64,000 nucleotides of DNA, from contig JAPPEF010000327.1 in NCBI GenBank assembly GCA_028875335.1, forward strand, positions 23,026 to 87,025. The letters run 5' to 3'. The translations under genes were made by a program, and so were the position numbers. The notes beneath the pieces were generated by a model, which saw nothing but the letters and a program-made list of their open reading frames with translations, had not been told where the DNA came from and did no database searches. This DNA is from Gemmatimonadota bacterium (lineage in GTDB: Bacteria > Latescibacterota > UBA2968 > UBA8231). Within the stretch, counting starts at the first letter, position 1. Every line of letters starts with the position of its first letter. Positions 51,132 through 60,514 of this stretch are shown in pieces.

Positions 51132-51263
51132 TTAGTACCTGCTTCGGTTTACTTCGCTTAGTTCCTTAGTGAATAGTGCAGGCTAGAATATACTCCTTTC
51201 GCCCTCAGCGGCACAAAGACGATTGTTTTCGGCCACAATAACTTGACTAGTAGCGCAATATGA

Positions 51264-51287
51264 GCTGGTGGCGGACCGCCAGCAATA
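51264..51287 (+). repeat. 24-bp direct repeat, right copy
   Basis: Identical to 50263-50286. In the same relative frame it again reads LVADRQQ and then a stop (TAG), so it looks like a duplicate of the tautomerase 3' end with no gene in front of it. Confidence 0.85.
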
Positions 51288-51304
51288 GGGTAGAAGAGGC
51301 CAAA

Positions 51305-52846
51305 TCACAGCACATGGGCCAAAGCTACGGCTATGAGAAGGCCGAAGGAGACCCAGCCTAGCAGGGCCTCGGCGACAGCGAGGAGTTTGAGTTTGCCCGT
51401 CGCGTCATAGGCGCGGGAGTTGACGTGGATGAAGGTGTAGAGGCTGAAGACGATGCAGTCGGCGAGGGTGGGCTGGTCTGCGCCGGAGGCGGAGCGCATG
51501 GAGTTGGAAGCCGTGCGGTACGCCAAGCCGCAGAGGAGGATAATGGCGAGCATGAAGGCGATTATTCGCTGGGGGGCTGTGCCGTAATTCGAACTTAGTC
51601 GCCACAGTTCTAGGCCCCAGCGCGCTGGCTCGTTCCAAGCGCGTGCGAGGCGCTGGTGGTCCATGCGTTCGGCGTGGCAGGCTGCGGCGTAGCCGTTCAA
51701 GCCTTGGGCTAGGAATTGGTGGTACAGGGCGGCGTAGGTTGGGTCGAGGGCGGCAGCGTGAGTTGAGTCGGCTGTGGCGAGATGGCCTGCTAGCTGGGGC
51801 CAGCGCACTTGGATGCGGCCGAAGCGCGGCTGGTGCAAGTAGAGGTGGCTGTTTGCAGCGAAGGTCGAATCCGCTCCGGTTGCCCGCAGGTCGATCAGGG
51901 CGAAGGCGGCGCGGCTCAGGTCGAGGGAGCGGTTGAAGAATGCACCGAGGTGGATGACGCGGCCCTCGCTCTCGCTGAAGTCGGCCTCTTGGCGGAAATA
52001 AGCTCCGTCAAAGTGGGTCTGGCCAAAGGTCGCGCTGCGGAAGCGTGCCGCCCGCGCGAAGGTGAAGTCGGCAAAGGATGCTTCGCCGCTGAAACGCGCT
52101 CGGTCGAAGGCGACTTCCCCGTCGGCACGTCCGCTGTCGAAGGACACTTCCTCGGCGAAGCGCGCATCCCAAAACAGCGCTCGGTCGGCGAAGCGGACTC
52201 CAGCGAAAGATAAGGGCTGCGCCCAAGTGGTCTCTTTGAAGGAAGCTATTCCGGAGAAGGCGGCGTCGGTGAAGGTGGCTGGCGCGGCAAAGGCGGCCTG
52301 CTCGAAATAGGCGGCGTTGTCGAATTGGGTCTGGGCGAAGTTGGCGCGCTGGCCCGTAAAGTGTGCACCGACGAAAGAGGCGACTCCGGCGAAGCGGCTT
52401 GCCGTTAGGTCGGCATCGCCGAGGAAGTGGGTCTTTTGGAAGGTTGCGTGTTTGGATAGATGGCTTGTGCGCAGGGCGAAGGCAGCGGTAAAGTGCGCTT
52501 CGGCAAAGGAGAGGCCACCGGCGAAGTGGGCGCATTCAAAGCGCACCGGGGCGAGGAATGCGACTTGGCTAAAGGATACCTCGTCGAGAAAGTGCACTTC
52601 CTCCAAGTCGAGGGGGACGCGCAGGGTGTCGAGTCCTGAAGTGGGCGCAAACAGACGTCCGCGGAAGGCAACTTGCCGGTGGACGATGGCTGGGCCGTTG
52701 GCCGGGCGTTGTAGCTGGGCGATTAGTGTCTCAATGGGGAGCAGGGAAAGGGTTTGGCCGGCGATGGTGGTATCGGCCGCGGGCGTCTGGGCGCTCAAGG
52801 CGGTGCTCAAGAAGAGCAAGGCAGCAAAGAAGAATTTTGGTAGCAT
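51305..52846 (-). CDS. Pentapeptide-repeat protein with C-terminal channel-like membrane domain
   Basis: A 513-residue protein: signal peptide or first membrane segment (FFAALLFLSTALSAQ), then about residues 85-310 of pentapeptide-type repeats with a Phe every five residues (for example FAGVASFVGAHFTGQRANF), which fold as a right-handed beta-helix. After a helical linker come two membrane segments around SLYTFIHVNSRAYDATG (about 430-513). Similar proteins end in a two-helix potassium-channel domain, but the expected TVGYGD filter is not present, so ion selectivity is doubtful. Alone on its strand between the TA island and the coiled-coil gene. Confidence 0.75.
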   Translation of the reverse strand: MLPKFFFAALLFLSTALSAQTPAADTTIAGQTLSLLPIETLIAQLQRPANGPAIVHRQVAFRGRLFAPTSGLDTLRVPLDLEEVHFLDEVSFSQVAFLAPVRFECAHFAGGLSFAEAHFTAAFALRTSHLSKHATFQKTHFLGDADLTASRFAGVASFVGAHFTGQRANFAQTQFDNAAYFEQAAFAAPATFTDAAFSGIASFKETTWAQPLSFAGVRFADRALFWDARFAEEVSFDSGRADGEVAFDRARFSGEASFADFTFARAARFRSATFGQTHFDGAYFRQEADFSESEGRVIHLGAFFNRSLDLSRAAFALIDLRATGADSTFAANSHLYLHQPRFGRIQVRWPQLAGHLATADSTHAAALDPTYAALYHQFLAQGLNGYAAACHAERMDHQRLARAWNEPARWGLELWRLSSNYGTAPQRIIAFMLAIILLCGLAYRTASNSMRSASGADQPTLADCIVFSLYTFIHVNSRAYDATGKLKLLAVAEALLGWVSFGLLIAVALAHVL

Positions 52847-53020
52847 ACGGGCTATAATTGGGACGCATCGAAGGGATAGGCCGCGCCAACTGGGACGCTA
52901 CGGTGCGGCCATTGTCGCGATAGTACTGTTGCCGGTCATGCTCTCCCCGACGAGGCCGGTCGCATGGTTGACGGCTGGTAAGCTTGACCGCGTTCGAGGG
53001 GCCGGCCGATGAGAGTTGGG

Positions 53021-53387
53021 TCAGAGCTTGATGACGGCGATGAGGACGCTGGTGATGGCCACCAACGTGCCCATCATCCAAAGGAAATAGGTGTCCATGC
53101 GCTTATGGAGTGCGCGAATTTGTTCGCCCAATGAGCGGTTGGTCTCGTCGATGCGGTCTCCCAATGAGCGATTGGTCTCGTCGATGCGTTCGCTCAATGC
53201 GCTTGTTGGTCTCGTCAATGCGCTTGTTGGTCTCGTCAATGCGCTTGTTGGTCTCGTCAATGCGCCCATGTATGGCACCTACTTGGGTGCGCAGATCTTT
53301 AATATCGTCGCGTAGATAGCTAATGCTCCAAGGCATTTCTTCAGGGGTAGGGATTGCACGAGTTTGGGGGTCGGTGCTTTCGCTCAT
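53021..53387 (-). pseudogene. Membrane-anchored coiled-coil protein gene broken by a frameshift
   Basis: From the ATG at 53387 the frame reads DDIKDLRTQVGAIHGRIDET, then repeated ETNKRID heptads, but from about 53203 it turns into an unrelated Arg/His-rich tail (94 residues). The next frame contains the expected continuation: SERIDETNRSLGDRIDETNR, then a membrane anchor FLWMMGTLVAITSVLIAV, stopping at 53021. One extra base near 53193-53203, at the junction of two repeat arrays, explains the break. Repaired, it would be about 121 residues with a tail anchor. It could be decay, a sequencing error, slippage-based phase variation, or programmed frameshifting. Confidence 0.7.
53128..53261 (-). repeat. 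Adjoining 33-nt and 21-nt tandem repeats in the coiled-coil gene
   Basis: Two 33-nt units (53128-53160, 53161-53193; 11-residue ETNRSLGxxID periods) are followed by three perfect 21-nt units (53199-53219, 53220-53240, 53241-53261; 7-residue ETNKRID periods). The frameshift lies where the two periodicities meet. The roughly 290 nt upstream of the gene (53388-53678) hold no convincing gene or signal. Confidence 0.85.
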
Positions 53388-53678
53388 GGCTGGACTCCTC
53401 AGTGGGGGAATATAAATGAAGGACTAAAAACCACCAACAGGCGGCTTCCGGTGCGTGTCCTGCAATATCCATGCCAGAGTGGACAGTCTGATAGGGCGGC
53501 TTGTGGTCGGTGCAAGCTGTGTCGAATGGTATCCATCAATGGGTTGCTTAGGTGCCTTTAGCTTGGGGCTGCGGGAGTAAGAAGCCCCACCGAGAGAGCT
53601 GTTGCCCGGCGAGGCGCTTCGCAGATTGTTTGGCGGTGAATTCTTGACAAGCCCGGCGGAAAAGCGTAACAAACAGCC

Positions 53679-55940
53679 ATGAAAAATCCCCTTCTTTGCG
53701 CCGTCTTCATCGCCGCCTTGAGCGTCCTGCCCGCTGCTGCCGACACCATTGTCGTCGGTGCGAGTGGACTGAGTTGGCGCGATGGTGGCGGCGAGATCCA
53801 AGCCAAGGTCATTCGCAGTGCTCAAAGCGTTGAGAACACCAACGCGCCCGGCGGCGTTATCGACTTTACAGCCGCTAATTTTGCGGACTGGATTTTTCCC
53901 CAGCGCGCCGATACCACGCTAAACATCGCCCTCGGGGCCAACACCGAGTCGCGCGGCGGTTCGATCAACTCGCCCAACAACCTCAATGTCCGCGGCGAAC
54001 TGGCCAAGCTCATTGACAACGACGGCAAGAGTGGACTCGATCTGCGTTTGAGCGCTGGGGCCAAAAGTGCCCAGGTTTTGGGGCTGATCATCGACTTGGA
54101 CTTGGGCGCGCGCTTTGGCGTTGATCGCTTCCGCTTTTTTCCGCGCAATGCCGCGCCTGAATTCCCCGCGCCGAATTTTCCCTTCCAGAACGATTTCATG
54201 CGCAGCTTTGAGATATTCATCAACGACGGCACGCCGGACACCCAGCGCGAGGGGGTGCCCATCCGCACGAGCGTGGCGCTGGAGGGCCAAAACGAAGAGG
54301 CAGTCGTCGATATCCGCATTCCGCCGCAATACGTGCGCTTCGTGCGGCTCAAGTCCCTAACGGCGCTGGGTTTTGACATCGCCGAGTTCCAAGTCTTTGG
54401 CACGGGCTTTGTGCCCGAGGCCGTCTATATCTCCAACATCTTTGACTTTGGCGATCTGGCGCTGTTGGGTCATGTGCGCTGGGTGCAAGAGCAGGTCGGC
54501 GACCCGCAACTCTCGCGGATTGCGGTGCGCACGCGCACGGGCATTGATCCCGAGCCGGTGGAATTCAACAAGGTGCGGCCTGGCGAGAAGATCTTCCGCG
54601 TCGGCGGGGGCAATGTCGGGTTGCAATCGGGTGGGGCTGGGGGCAGTGGCGCTGGGATCAGCAGTGGCCTCGGCACGGGCGAGGTGGGGGTGCCGTGGAA
54701 ATTCGCCAAAGACGTGGAGGACGAGGCGCTGCAAGCGCTAGTTGCGGAGGTCCTCGACAACGAGGAAGTGGATTTGCGCGACGCCGTGCAGGCGTTTAAT
54801 ACGCTGTCGCAGGAGGAGCGGGAGCAGGTGACGTTGAGCGAGGCCGACTACAAGAAACTCCCGCGCGGCGACCGGGCGACGATCCGCAACGACGTGAGCA
54901 ACTGGATCGCGTGGTCGCCGCCCTATCCTGCGAGTAGTATCGTCCTCACGGAGACCTTGGGGACTGAAGGCGCGGGCGGGCCTATCGTCTCGCCAAGCCC
55001 GAGGCGCTACTTCCAGTTTATGATCGAGTTCTTCAGCGACGACTTTGAGGCGGCCACGGGTGTCGGGGGGCTTTCCTTTGATGTGCTGCCATCGCCTTTT
55101 GCCGAGGAATTGATTGCTGAGATCGGCCCCCGCAGCGCGGCCTTGGGCGAGCAGACGGATTTCACCTACGCAGTGCGGAGCAAGTTCCGCAGTGGTCAGG
55201 ATCGGGGTTTTAACCGCTTGCGGATCGCCACTCCGCTCCGGGTGGAACGGGTAGGCGCGGTGCGGATAAGGCCGCCCGAGGGCGACGTGCTGGAAGCCGA
55301 TTTCAGCGGCGCGGTGCTCGACGAGTTGCCAGTGGTGCGCGGCGATTTTGCGGTTGTAGAGGTGGCCGACGATGCCTTTGCCATTGAGTTCCCGACTGTT
55401 GGCGAGGACGATACGGAGTTGCGGGTGAGTTTTGAAAACGCGGTCCTGCGCTTCGGCACTACGTTTAGCGGCCAAGTTTTTAACACCGCATCCGAGGGGC
55501 AGTTGGGGCAGAGCGTGGTGGCCGGCAACGCGGCCGATTTGGGGGAGGGCGACCCGGACACGCAGGCGCTGGGTACGCCTTTTGAGGGCAATCTGTCGGT
55601 GAAAGTACCCATCTCCGGCGAACTGCTGATCAACGTGCGCGCTCAGCCGCCGGTTTTTACCCCCAATGGGGACGGTGTCAACGACCGGGCCGAGCTGCAA
55701 TACGACTTGACCAATGTAGGGCGTCCCACGCCGCTGCGGGTTGTGATTTTCGATCTGGCCGGTCGGCCAGTGCGGAACCTGTACGACGCGCTGGATCAGA
55801 GTGGGCGCTTTGCCCGGCTTTGGGATGGGCGCGACGACGCGGGCCAGTTGGTGCCGCCGGGCAACTACGTGTTCAGCGTCGCACTGGACGCCAAGACGGG
55901 CCAAGCTAGAGCGGTCGCTGCGGTTGTGGTGGTCTATTAA
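53679..55940 (+). CDS. Secreted protein with discoidin-like part and C-terminal FlgD-like/sorting domain (cluster protein A)
   Basis: A 753-residue exported protein (signal ending LPAAA, then DTIVVGASGLSW). Residues about 145-245 look like a galactose-binding (discoidin-like) beta-domain: FGVDRFRFFPRN, FEIFINDGTPDTQREG, YVRFVRLKSLTALGFDIAEF. The end (from about residue 655: PVFTPNGDGVNDRAELQYDL, VVIFDLAGRPVRNLYD, WDGRDDAGQLVPPGNYVFSV) is a FlgD-Ig/CHU_C-like domain as used for sorting by type IX-like systems. A glycine-rich linker lies near 320. The gene at 63408 encodes a related protein. First gene of the A-B-parvulin-B'-A' cluster. Confidence 0.8.
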   Translation: MKNPLLCAVFIAALSVLPAAADTIVVGASGLSWRDGGGEIQAKVIRSAQSVENTNAPGGVIDFTAANFADWIFPQRADTTLNIALGANTESRGGSINSPNNLNVRGELAKLIDNDGKSGLDLRLSAGAKSAQVLGLIIDLDLGARFGVDRFRFFPRNAAPEFPAPNFPFQNDFMRSFEIFINDGTPDTQREGVPIRTSVALEGQNEEAVVDIRIPPQYVRFVRLKSLTALGFDIAEFQVFGTGFVPEAVYISNIFDFGDLALLGHVRWVQEQVGDPQLSRIAVRTRTGIDPEPVEFNKVRPGEKIFRVGGGNVGLQSGGAGGSGAGISSGLGTGEVGVPWKFAKDVEDEALQALVAEVLDNEEVDLRDAVQAFNTLSQEEREQVTLSEADYKKLPRGDRATIRNDVSNWIAWSPPYPASSIVLTETLGTEGAGGPIVSPSPRRYFQFMIEFFSDDFEAATGVGGLSFDVLPSPFAEELIAEIGPRSAALGEQTDFTYAVRSKFRSGQDRGFNRLRIATPLRVERVGAVRIRPPEGDVLEADFSGAVLDELPVVRGDFAVVEVADDAFAIEFPTVGEDDTELRVSFENAVLRFGTTFSGQVFNTASEGQLGQSVVAGNAADLGEGDPDTQALGTPFEGNLSVKVPISGELLINVRAQPPVFTPNGDGVNDRAELQYDLTNVGRPTPLRVVIFDLAGRPVRNLYDALDQSGRFARLWDGRDDAGQLVPPGNYVFSVALDAKTGQARAVAAVVVVY

Positions 55941-55988
55941 ATGGCTTACTACACGCCAATAATCCAATGGCCGTTACGCATGAGCATC

Positions 55989-56096
55989 TAGGTATAAGAT
56001 GCTTCGACTCCGCTCCGCTACGCTCAGCATGACACAGAGAACAGCGCACCAGCACTTGTCATGCTGAGCGTAGCGAAGCATCTCATACCACTTCTA
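55989..56096. repeat. MITE/REP-like palindromic element, copy 3
   Basis: 108 nt from TAGGTATAAGATGCTTCGAC to CATACCACTTCTA, with arms CTCAGCATGACA and TTGTCATGCTGAG. It is inverted relative to copy 2 and shares its outer borders. Lies between cluster genes A and B. Confidence 0.88.
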
Positions 56097-56124
56097 TGGT
56101 TCGTGTAGTTATGTTCAACGGGAA

Positions 56125-58914
56125 ATGTGTGCTATGAGAAAATGTTTCGTCATCTTGGGGCTGGTATTAGTAGTGGGCGTCCCGGCCTGGGGCCAGACCG
56201 ATGTCCAGCGCGGCGGGGTGGTCAGCTTTGAGCCGACCGGTCCGGGCGTGCTCTTTGGTGCGCTCGATCCGGCGGTCAAAAAGTGGTACGTGCCGCAGGA
56301 ACTCTTTGTGGACTATGGCTGGCGCCAGTGGGAGTATTCCAACTACGCCCGCACCCCGTACGAGCGCTACGTCAACACCACCCGCGAGGGCGACTACTTC
56401 TACGATGTGTACGGCAATTTTACTACGCGCGGTTGGCTGATCTACGACTGGCGTCAATTCCAGCCGCAGCCCTTGGGCAGCGGCATCTTCCAGAGTACGC
56501 GCTTCAACCGCTGGTTCAACGCGGTGACCATTAGCGGCGACTCGCAGGGTCAGTACAACTACGCAATCACAGTCGGCGACCGGATTCGCACGACGCTAAC
56601 GCCGATGACGTTTTCCAAGCCGGACTTCAACGGGGTGCAGGTGGACTTTGCTTCGGACAAGTATCAGGCGACGATTCTCGCATCGCGCATCAGCGAGCCG
56701 ATCCGCGGCTCCACCCAGCTTTCGGGCGGGATCACCGAGCCGGTGACGCAGACCAATATCACCTCGTTATTCGGCGGGCGGGCGACGTTCCAGGTTGGTG
56801 ATTTCGTCGAGATCGGTGCCCAAGTGATGGATGCCAGCAATGGTAATACGCTGCTCGACATGTTCAACGGAGATTTGGTCGCCGGCAGCCTCACCGCTGG
56901 GCAAAGCACGGCACCGCTGACGGCGATTGCGGTGATCCTGAGCGACGATTCGCCCGACGACAACGAGGGGGGCGCGGCGCTGTTTAGCCACGATGTGCGG
57001 ATCACCAGCCGCGACTTCGACACTGGCAAGGAGACGGTTTATACCTTGCAGGAGGTGGTGCGGCCCGGCTCGCAGTGGCCGGTCGTCTTCGGCGGGTTCC
57101 GGCGTCCGGGCTTTTTGGCTGCGGACGGGCCGGAGCGGATCATTGTCAACTACGATTTCAACGACCCCGGTTATGTTGGTCCAGACCCGACGACGATTGT
57201 CGCGGTGGATTTCAACTACGTGTTGGCCAACGACTTCAAGGTAGAGATGTGGTCTGACCGCCAGACGGGCTTGCGCGGTGCACCACCGCCGCCGTTGACA
57301 GCCGAGGTGATTGACGCTGCGCAACCAGCTTTGATTGCGGTGCGGCGGGCCGAGGGCAATGTCGCGGACATCACGAACTTGCAGCGGATTGAGTTTTCCT
57401 ACGGCTTGCCGACGGCCAATCTAGTCGGCGGCTTCACCATTGAGGGCACTGGGGTGCTCGGCTTTGACTTCTACGGCGAGTGGGATCGCAACAAGCGCTA
57501 TTTCCAGTTTCCCAATGCCGCACTGTTCAACGAGGGCGAAGAGCACGCAGTTTCCTCCGAGGGGTCCGACGCTTGGCACTTCAATGTCTCGCGCAATGTG
57601 TTCCCCTACTTTCTCTACGGCGAAGCCTACGCCATTGACGAAGCCTATTCGACGACCGCCTTCTTGGTCAGTGCCACGGGCGATGTGCAATACGACAATA
57701 CCCAGCGGCACTTGTACGAGTTTGTCGATGACAACGACGACCAAGACCGCTTTCCCGATTGGATTCGCTTTGGCTCTACCAACGACCGGGCGATTTTTCC
57801 CGGCTGGGACCAGAACAACGACTTCATCTCCGACTTCAATCAGAACGACAACGCCACTGCGGCCAACATCATTCCCGATTACGACGAGCCGTTCCTGCGC
57901 TACAATGTCGATCGGCCGGAGTTTCTCTTTGGCATTGATTTGAATAACAACAATTGGATCGACCGCTTTGAAGACGACGATCTGCCCGATTATCCGTACA
58001 AGCCAGACCGGCAGGGGTACAATCTCTTCGGCGGCATCCACCTCGCGCCGGACATGCGGTTGACTATTGGCCGTACGGACGAGCAATCGCAGGCGACCGA
58101 CGCCTTTAACGAGACGAATTACGCGATGTTCACGCTGGACCGGGACTACGCGGGCTTGGGGCACTTGCGGGTTTTCAACATGCTCAAGCAGGCCAAGGAC
58201 ACCATTCCCGACGCTCGGCGCGAGCCGACCCCCTTCGTCGGTGCGCCGATCCAGCCGGTGGTGCGCGACATCTTGGCGGCGCAGGACACTTGGATCAATA
58301 CCGCGTACGCGCAGTTTGATTATCAGGGCATTGAGGGACTGAACGTGGTCAACAAATTCAAGTGGGAGCATTTCCAGCAGAACGCCGAGGACCCACGCGA
58401 CAGCATTGGCCGCCCGCTGGAAAGCACCGCGAGTTTCTTGGGGCTGATCAACAAGGTGGACTACATATACGGCCTCGGCCGCTTTGACTTGCAGCCGAGG
58501 TGCAAGAGCGAGTTTTTGCGGCAGACGCCTTTTGTCGCCGACGAAGAGCGGCGCGAGGAATGGGCGCTGACCTTGCAGTTGATCGCCCGCTTGCCGGTCA
58601 TGCGGCGCACGGTTATAGAATCCGGCGTGGAGCAGTTGTGGTTTAGCGACCGGGTGCAAGACGAGGACGCGTTGCGGGCGGCGGGGCTTTTACAGGACAC
58701 AGGGGATTGGCGCTCGACCCACGTCGCAGTGCAACTGTCGACAACTTCCGATTACCAGGGGTACCGGCTGACCACGCAAGCGGGCCTGCGCTTTGGCCGC
58801 ATTCTGAGCGAACGGGTGATTGAGGACAGCGACCGGCCGGGCGTTTTCACAACCGACGACAAGGGCAAGAATGAAACCACGACCTTTATCACGGTATTCG
58901 CCGGTCTGGAGTGA
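56125..58914 (+). CDS. Large exported, probably beta-barrel protein with acidic Ca-loop motifs (cluster protein B)
   Basis: A 929-residue protein (a second ATG at 56134 is equally likely) with a signal peptide ending VPAWGQ. It shares landmarks throughout with the 60515-63394 protein: MGALDP-like FGALDPAVKKWYVPQELF, DVYGNFTTRGWLIYDWRQ, YNYAITVGDRIRTTLTPMTF, FVDDNDDQDRFPDWIR, FLFGIDLNNNNWIDRFEDDD and AQDTWINTAYAQF. The DDNDDQD, DQNNDFISDFNQND and DLNNNNW segments look like calcium-binding loops. Long amphipathic strands and the ending FITVFAGLE suggest an outer-membrane barrel. No known family was recognised. The parvulin gene starts 4 nt after its stop. Confidence 0.82.
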   Translation: MCAMRKCFVILGLVLVVGVPAWGQTDVQRGGVVSFEPTGPGVLFGALDPAVKKWYVPQELFVDYGWRQWEYSNYARTPYERYVNTTREGDYFYDVYGNFTTRGWLIYDWRQFQPQPLGSGIFQSTRFNRWFNAVTISGDSQGQYNYAITVGDRIRTTLTPMTFSKPDFNGVQVDFASDKYQATILASRISEPIRGSTQLSGGITEPVTQTNITSLFGGRATFQVGDFVEIGAQVMDASNGNTLLDMFNGDLVAGSLTAGQSTAPLTAIAVILSDDSPDDNEGGAALFSHDVRITSRDFDTGKETVYTLQEVVRPGSQWPVVFGGFRRPGFLAADGPERIIVNYDFNDPGYVGPDPTTIVAVDFNYVLANDFKVEMWSDRQTGLRGAPPPPLTAEVIDAAQPALIAVRRAEGNVADITNLQRIEFSYGLPTANLVGGFTIEGTGVLGFDFYGEWDRNKRYFQFPNAALFNEGEEHAVSSEGSDAWHFNVSRNVFPYFLYGEAYAIDEAYSTTAFLVSATGDVQYDNTQRHLYEFVDDNDDQDRFPDWIRFGSTNDRAIFPGWDQNNDFISDFNQNDNATAANIIPDYDEPFLRYNVDRPEFLFGIDLNNNNWIDRFEDDDLPDYPYKPDRQGYNLFGGIHLAPDMRLTIGRTDEQSQATDAFNETNYAMFTLDRDYAGLGHLRVFNMLKQAKDTIPDARREPTPFVGAPIQPVVRDILAAQDTWINTAYAQFDYQGIEGLNVVNKFKWEHFQQNAEDPRDSIGRPLESTASFLGLINKVDYIYGLGRFDLQPRCKSEFLRQTPFVADEERREEWALTLQLIARLPVMRRTVIESGVEQLWFSDRVQDEDALRAAGLLQDTGDWRSTHVAVQLSTTSDYQGYRLTTQAGLRFGRILSERVIEDSDRPGVFTTDDKGKNETTTFITVFAGLE

Positions 58915-58918
58915 TGCC

Positions 58919-60511
58919 GTGTTGCGCTTTTGCTTGCTGGTGATTGTAGCCTTGGGTTGCGCCCAAGAACCTGAAGAGTTGGTGTTGGCCCAAGTGGGTG
59001 GCGAGCCGATTACTGCGTCGGAGTTCAGGGAGTTTGACGCGCGGATTCCCGCGGGGATGAAGGAGGGAGGCCAGCGCCAAGTGCTCGAAAGCCTGATCGA
59101 CAAAAAGCTGCTCCTGCGCGAAGCGGATGCCGCCAATATGGCTGAAGACAGTTGGTTCAAAGGCGAACTGGCCCGCTTCAAACGCGCTCGGCTGATGGCG
59201 CTGTACATGGAGCGCGAGGTCGTCGCTAAGATCGAACTTACTCCCGAGGAAATAGAGCGATACTACCGAGAGAGCGGTCGGCACCGCGCTCTGCGCTTAG
59301 GCGGCATCATGGTCGAGAGTTTGGAGGAAGCAGGTGCAATCACCGACCAACTCGTTGCGGGGGCTGATTTCCACGAATTGGCCAGTGAGCACTCGGTTCA
59401 CGAGCGGACTGCTGCGCGGGGCGGCGACACTGGCATATACCAGACGCGGGACCAGATGTCGGCGGAGACGGTTGAGCAGGTGCTCGGGTTGGCGATAGGG
59501 GGCGTTTCCGCGCCGGTGCGCGAAGTGTTTAGCCATGAGGACTTTTACGTGATCTACAAAGTCCTCGACGAGATTCCAGCGCCGCTGAGCGCGTCGGAGC
59601 AGATCATCGTCGAGGAGCTGACGGTGCAAAAGCGCGAGGAGCGGAGGCAGGCGCTCCGCGATTCGCTCGTGCAAGCGTACGCGCCGGTGCCGCGCTCGGG
59701 GGCGATCCAGCGGCTCGTCGAGAACGGGGTCATGGCAGATCAAGCTGAGGTTCTCTGCGCGTATCGGGGCGGCGAACTCACTGTCAGTGGTTTTTTGGCG
59801 GCGTACGAGCTTCTCACCGGCAGGAGTTTACAGGAGGCCGACAGTGCGCACGTGGCCGAGGTTTTGCACCGTCGGGTGCTGCCCGACCTGTTCGTGAGCG
59901 CCGAGATTGAGGCGGCTGGTCTGGCAGAGGACGAGCATTTCGAAGAGACCGTGGCGTTTAAGAGTGAGGAGTTGATGCTTAGCGCATTGCGTCGGCGGGA
60001 GGTTGACCAGCACGTGAGTGTAACCGAAGAAGAAGCGCGCGATTTCTACGACGCGCATCCCGAAAAATTCGTTCGGCCTGAGAGTACGACCATAGTCGAG
60101 ATTTTGGTGGCGTCGGATTCGCTGGCCCAGCGCTTGGGGGATGAGTTGCGCGCGGGGGGCGATGCCGCAGCGTTGGCCCAGCGCCATACTCGGCGCGAGG
60201 GCAGCTTGCACCACGGCGGCCAGATGCAGTTCAATGCCTATACCCAAGGGTTGTTTCCCGTGCTGTCTGCTGCCGTGCAGGAAGTCGCCGTCGGCGAGGT
60301 GGGCGGGCCGTTGAAGACCGAGCAAGGCTATTCGGTCTTCAAGGTGCTGGAGCGCACGCGCGAGCAGATCCCGTACAACGCCGAATCGCAGCGCCGCGCT
60401 CGGGCCTACGTGCGGATCGACAAGTCGAAAAGGGATTACGTGCGGTTCGTGCGCAATTTGCGGAATAAGTATCCGGTGGAAATTGTCGAGGGCAGTTTGG
60501 GAAAGCTGTGA
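58919..60511 (+). CDS. Parvulin-type peptidyl-prolyl isomerase lipoprotein
   Basis: A GTG at 58919 with GGAG 7 nt upstream gives 530 residues starting with a lipoprotein signal (MLRFCLLVIVALGC); an ATG at 58871 would add 16 residues. A SurA-like N-terminal helical region (ITASEFREFDARIPAGMKEG, VLESLIDKKLLLREADAANM) is followed by a parvulin domain (about 122-225, LVAGADFHELASEHSVHERT) and a second one (about 395-490, GQMQFNAYTQGLFPVLSAAV). It has the same build as 6659-8245. Lying between two paralogous barrel-like proteins, it is probably their dedicated periplasmic chaperone. Confidence 0.85.
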   Translation: MLRFCLLVIVALGCAQEPEELVLAQVGGEPITASEFREFDARIPAGMKEGGQRQVLESLIDKKLLLREADAANMAEDSWFKGELARFKRARLMALYMEREVVAKIELTPEEIERYYRESGRHRALRLGGIMVESLEEAGAITDQLVAGADFHELASEHSVHERTAARGGDTGIYQTRDQMSAETVEQVLGLAIGGVSAPVREVFSHEDFYVIYKVLDEIPAPLSASEQIIVEELTVQKREERRQALRDSLVQAYAPVPRSGAIQRLVENGVMADQAEVLCAYRGGELTVSGFLAAYELLTGRSLQEADSAHVAEVLHRRVLPDLFVSAEIEAAGLAEDEHFEETVAFKSEELMLSALRRREVDQHVSVTEEEARDFYDAHPEKFVRPESTTIVEILVASDSLAQRLGDELRAGGDAAALAQRHTRREGSLHHGGQMQFNAYTQGLFPVLSAAVQEVAVGEVGGPLKTEQGYSVFKVLERTREQIPYNAESQRRARAYVRIDKSKRDYVRFVRNLRNKYPVEIVEGSLGKL

Positions 60512-60514
60512 ACC

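Noticed and set aside
52317..53012. Plus-strand frame of about 230 codons across the pentapeptide gene start
   Set aside because: Lys/Ala-rich low-complexity translation antisense to the Phe-periodic pentapeptide repeats; no start signal and no family.
53128..53261. Short regular repeats as a CRISPR array
   Set aside because: The 21- and 33-nt units are contiguous without spacers and encode a coiled coil. The LRR units at 39944-40303 and the 24-nt units at 510-605 were rejected as CRISPR for the same reason.
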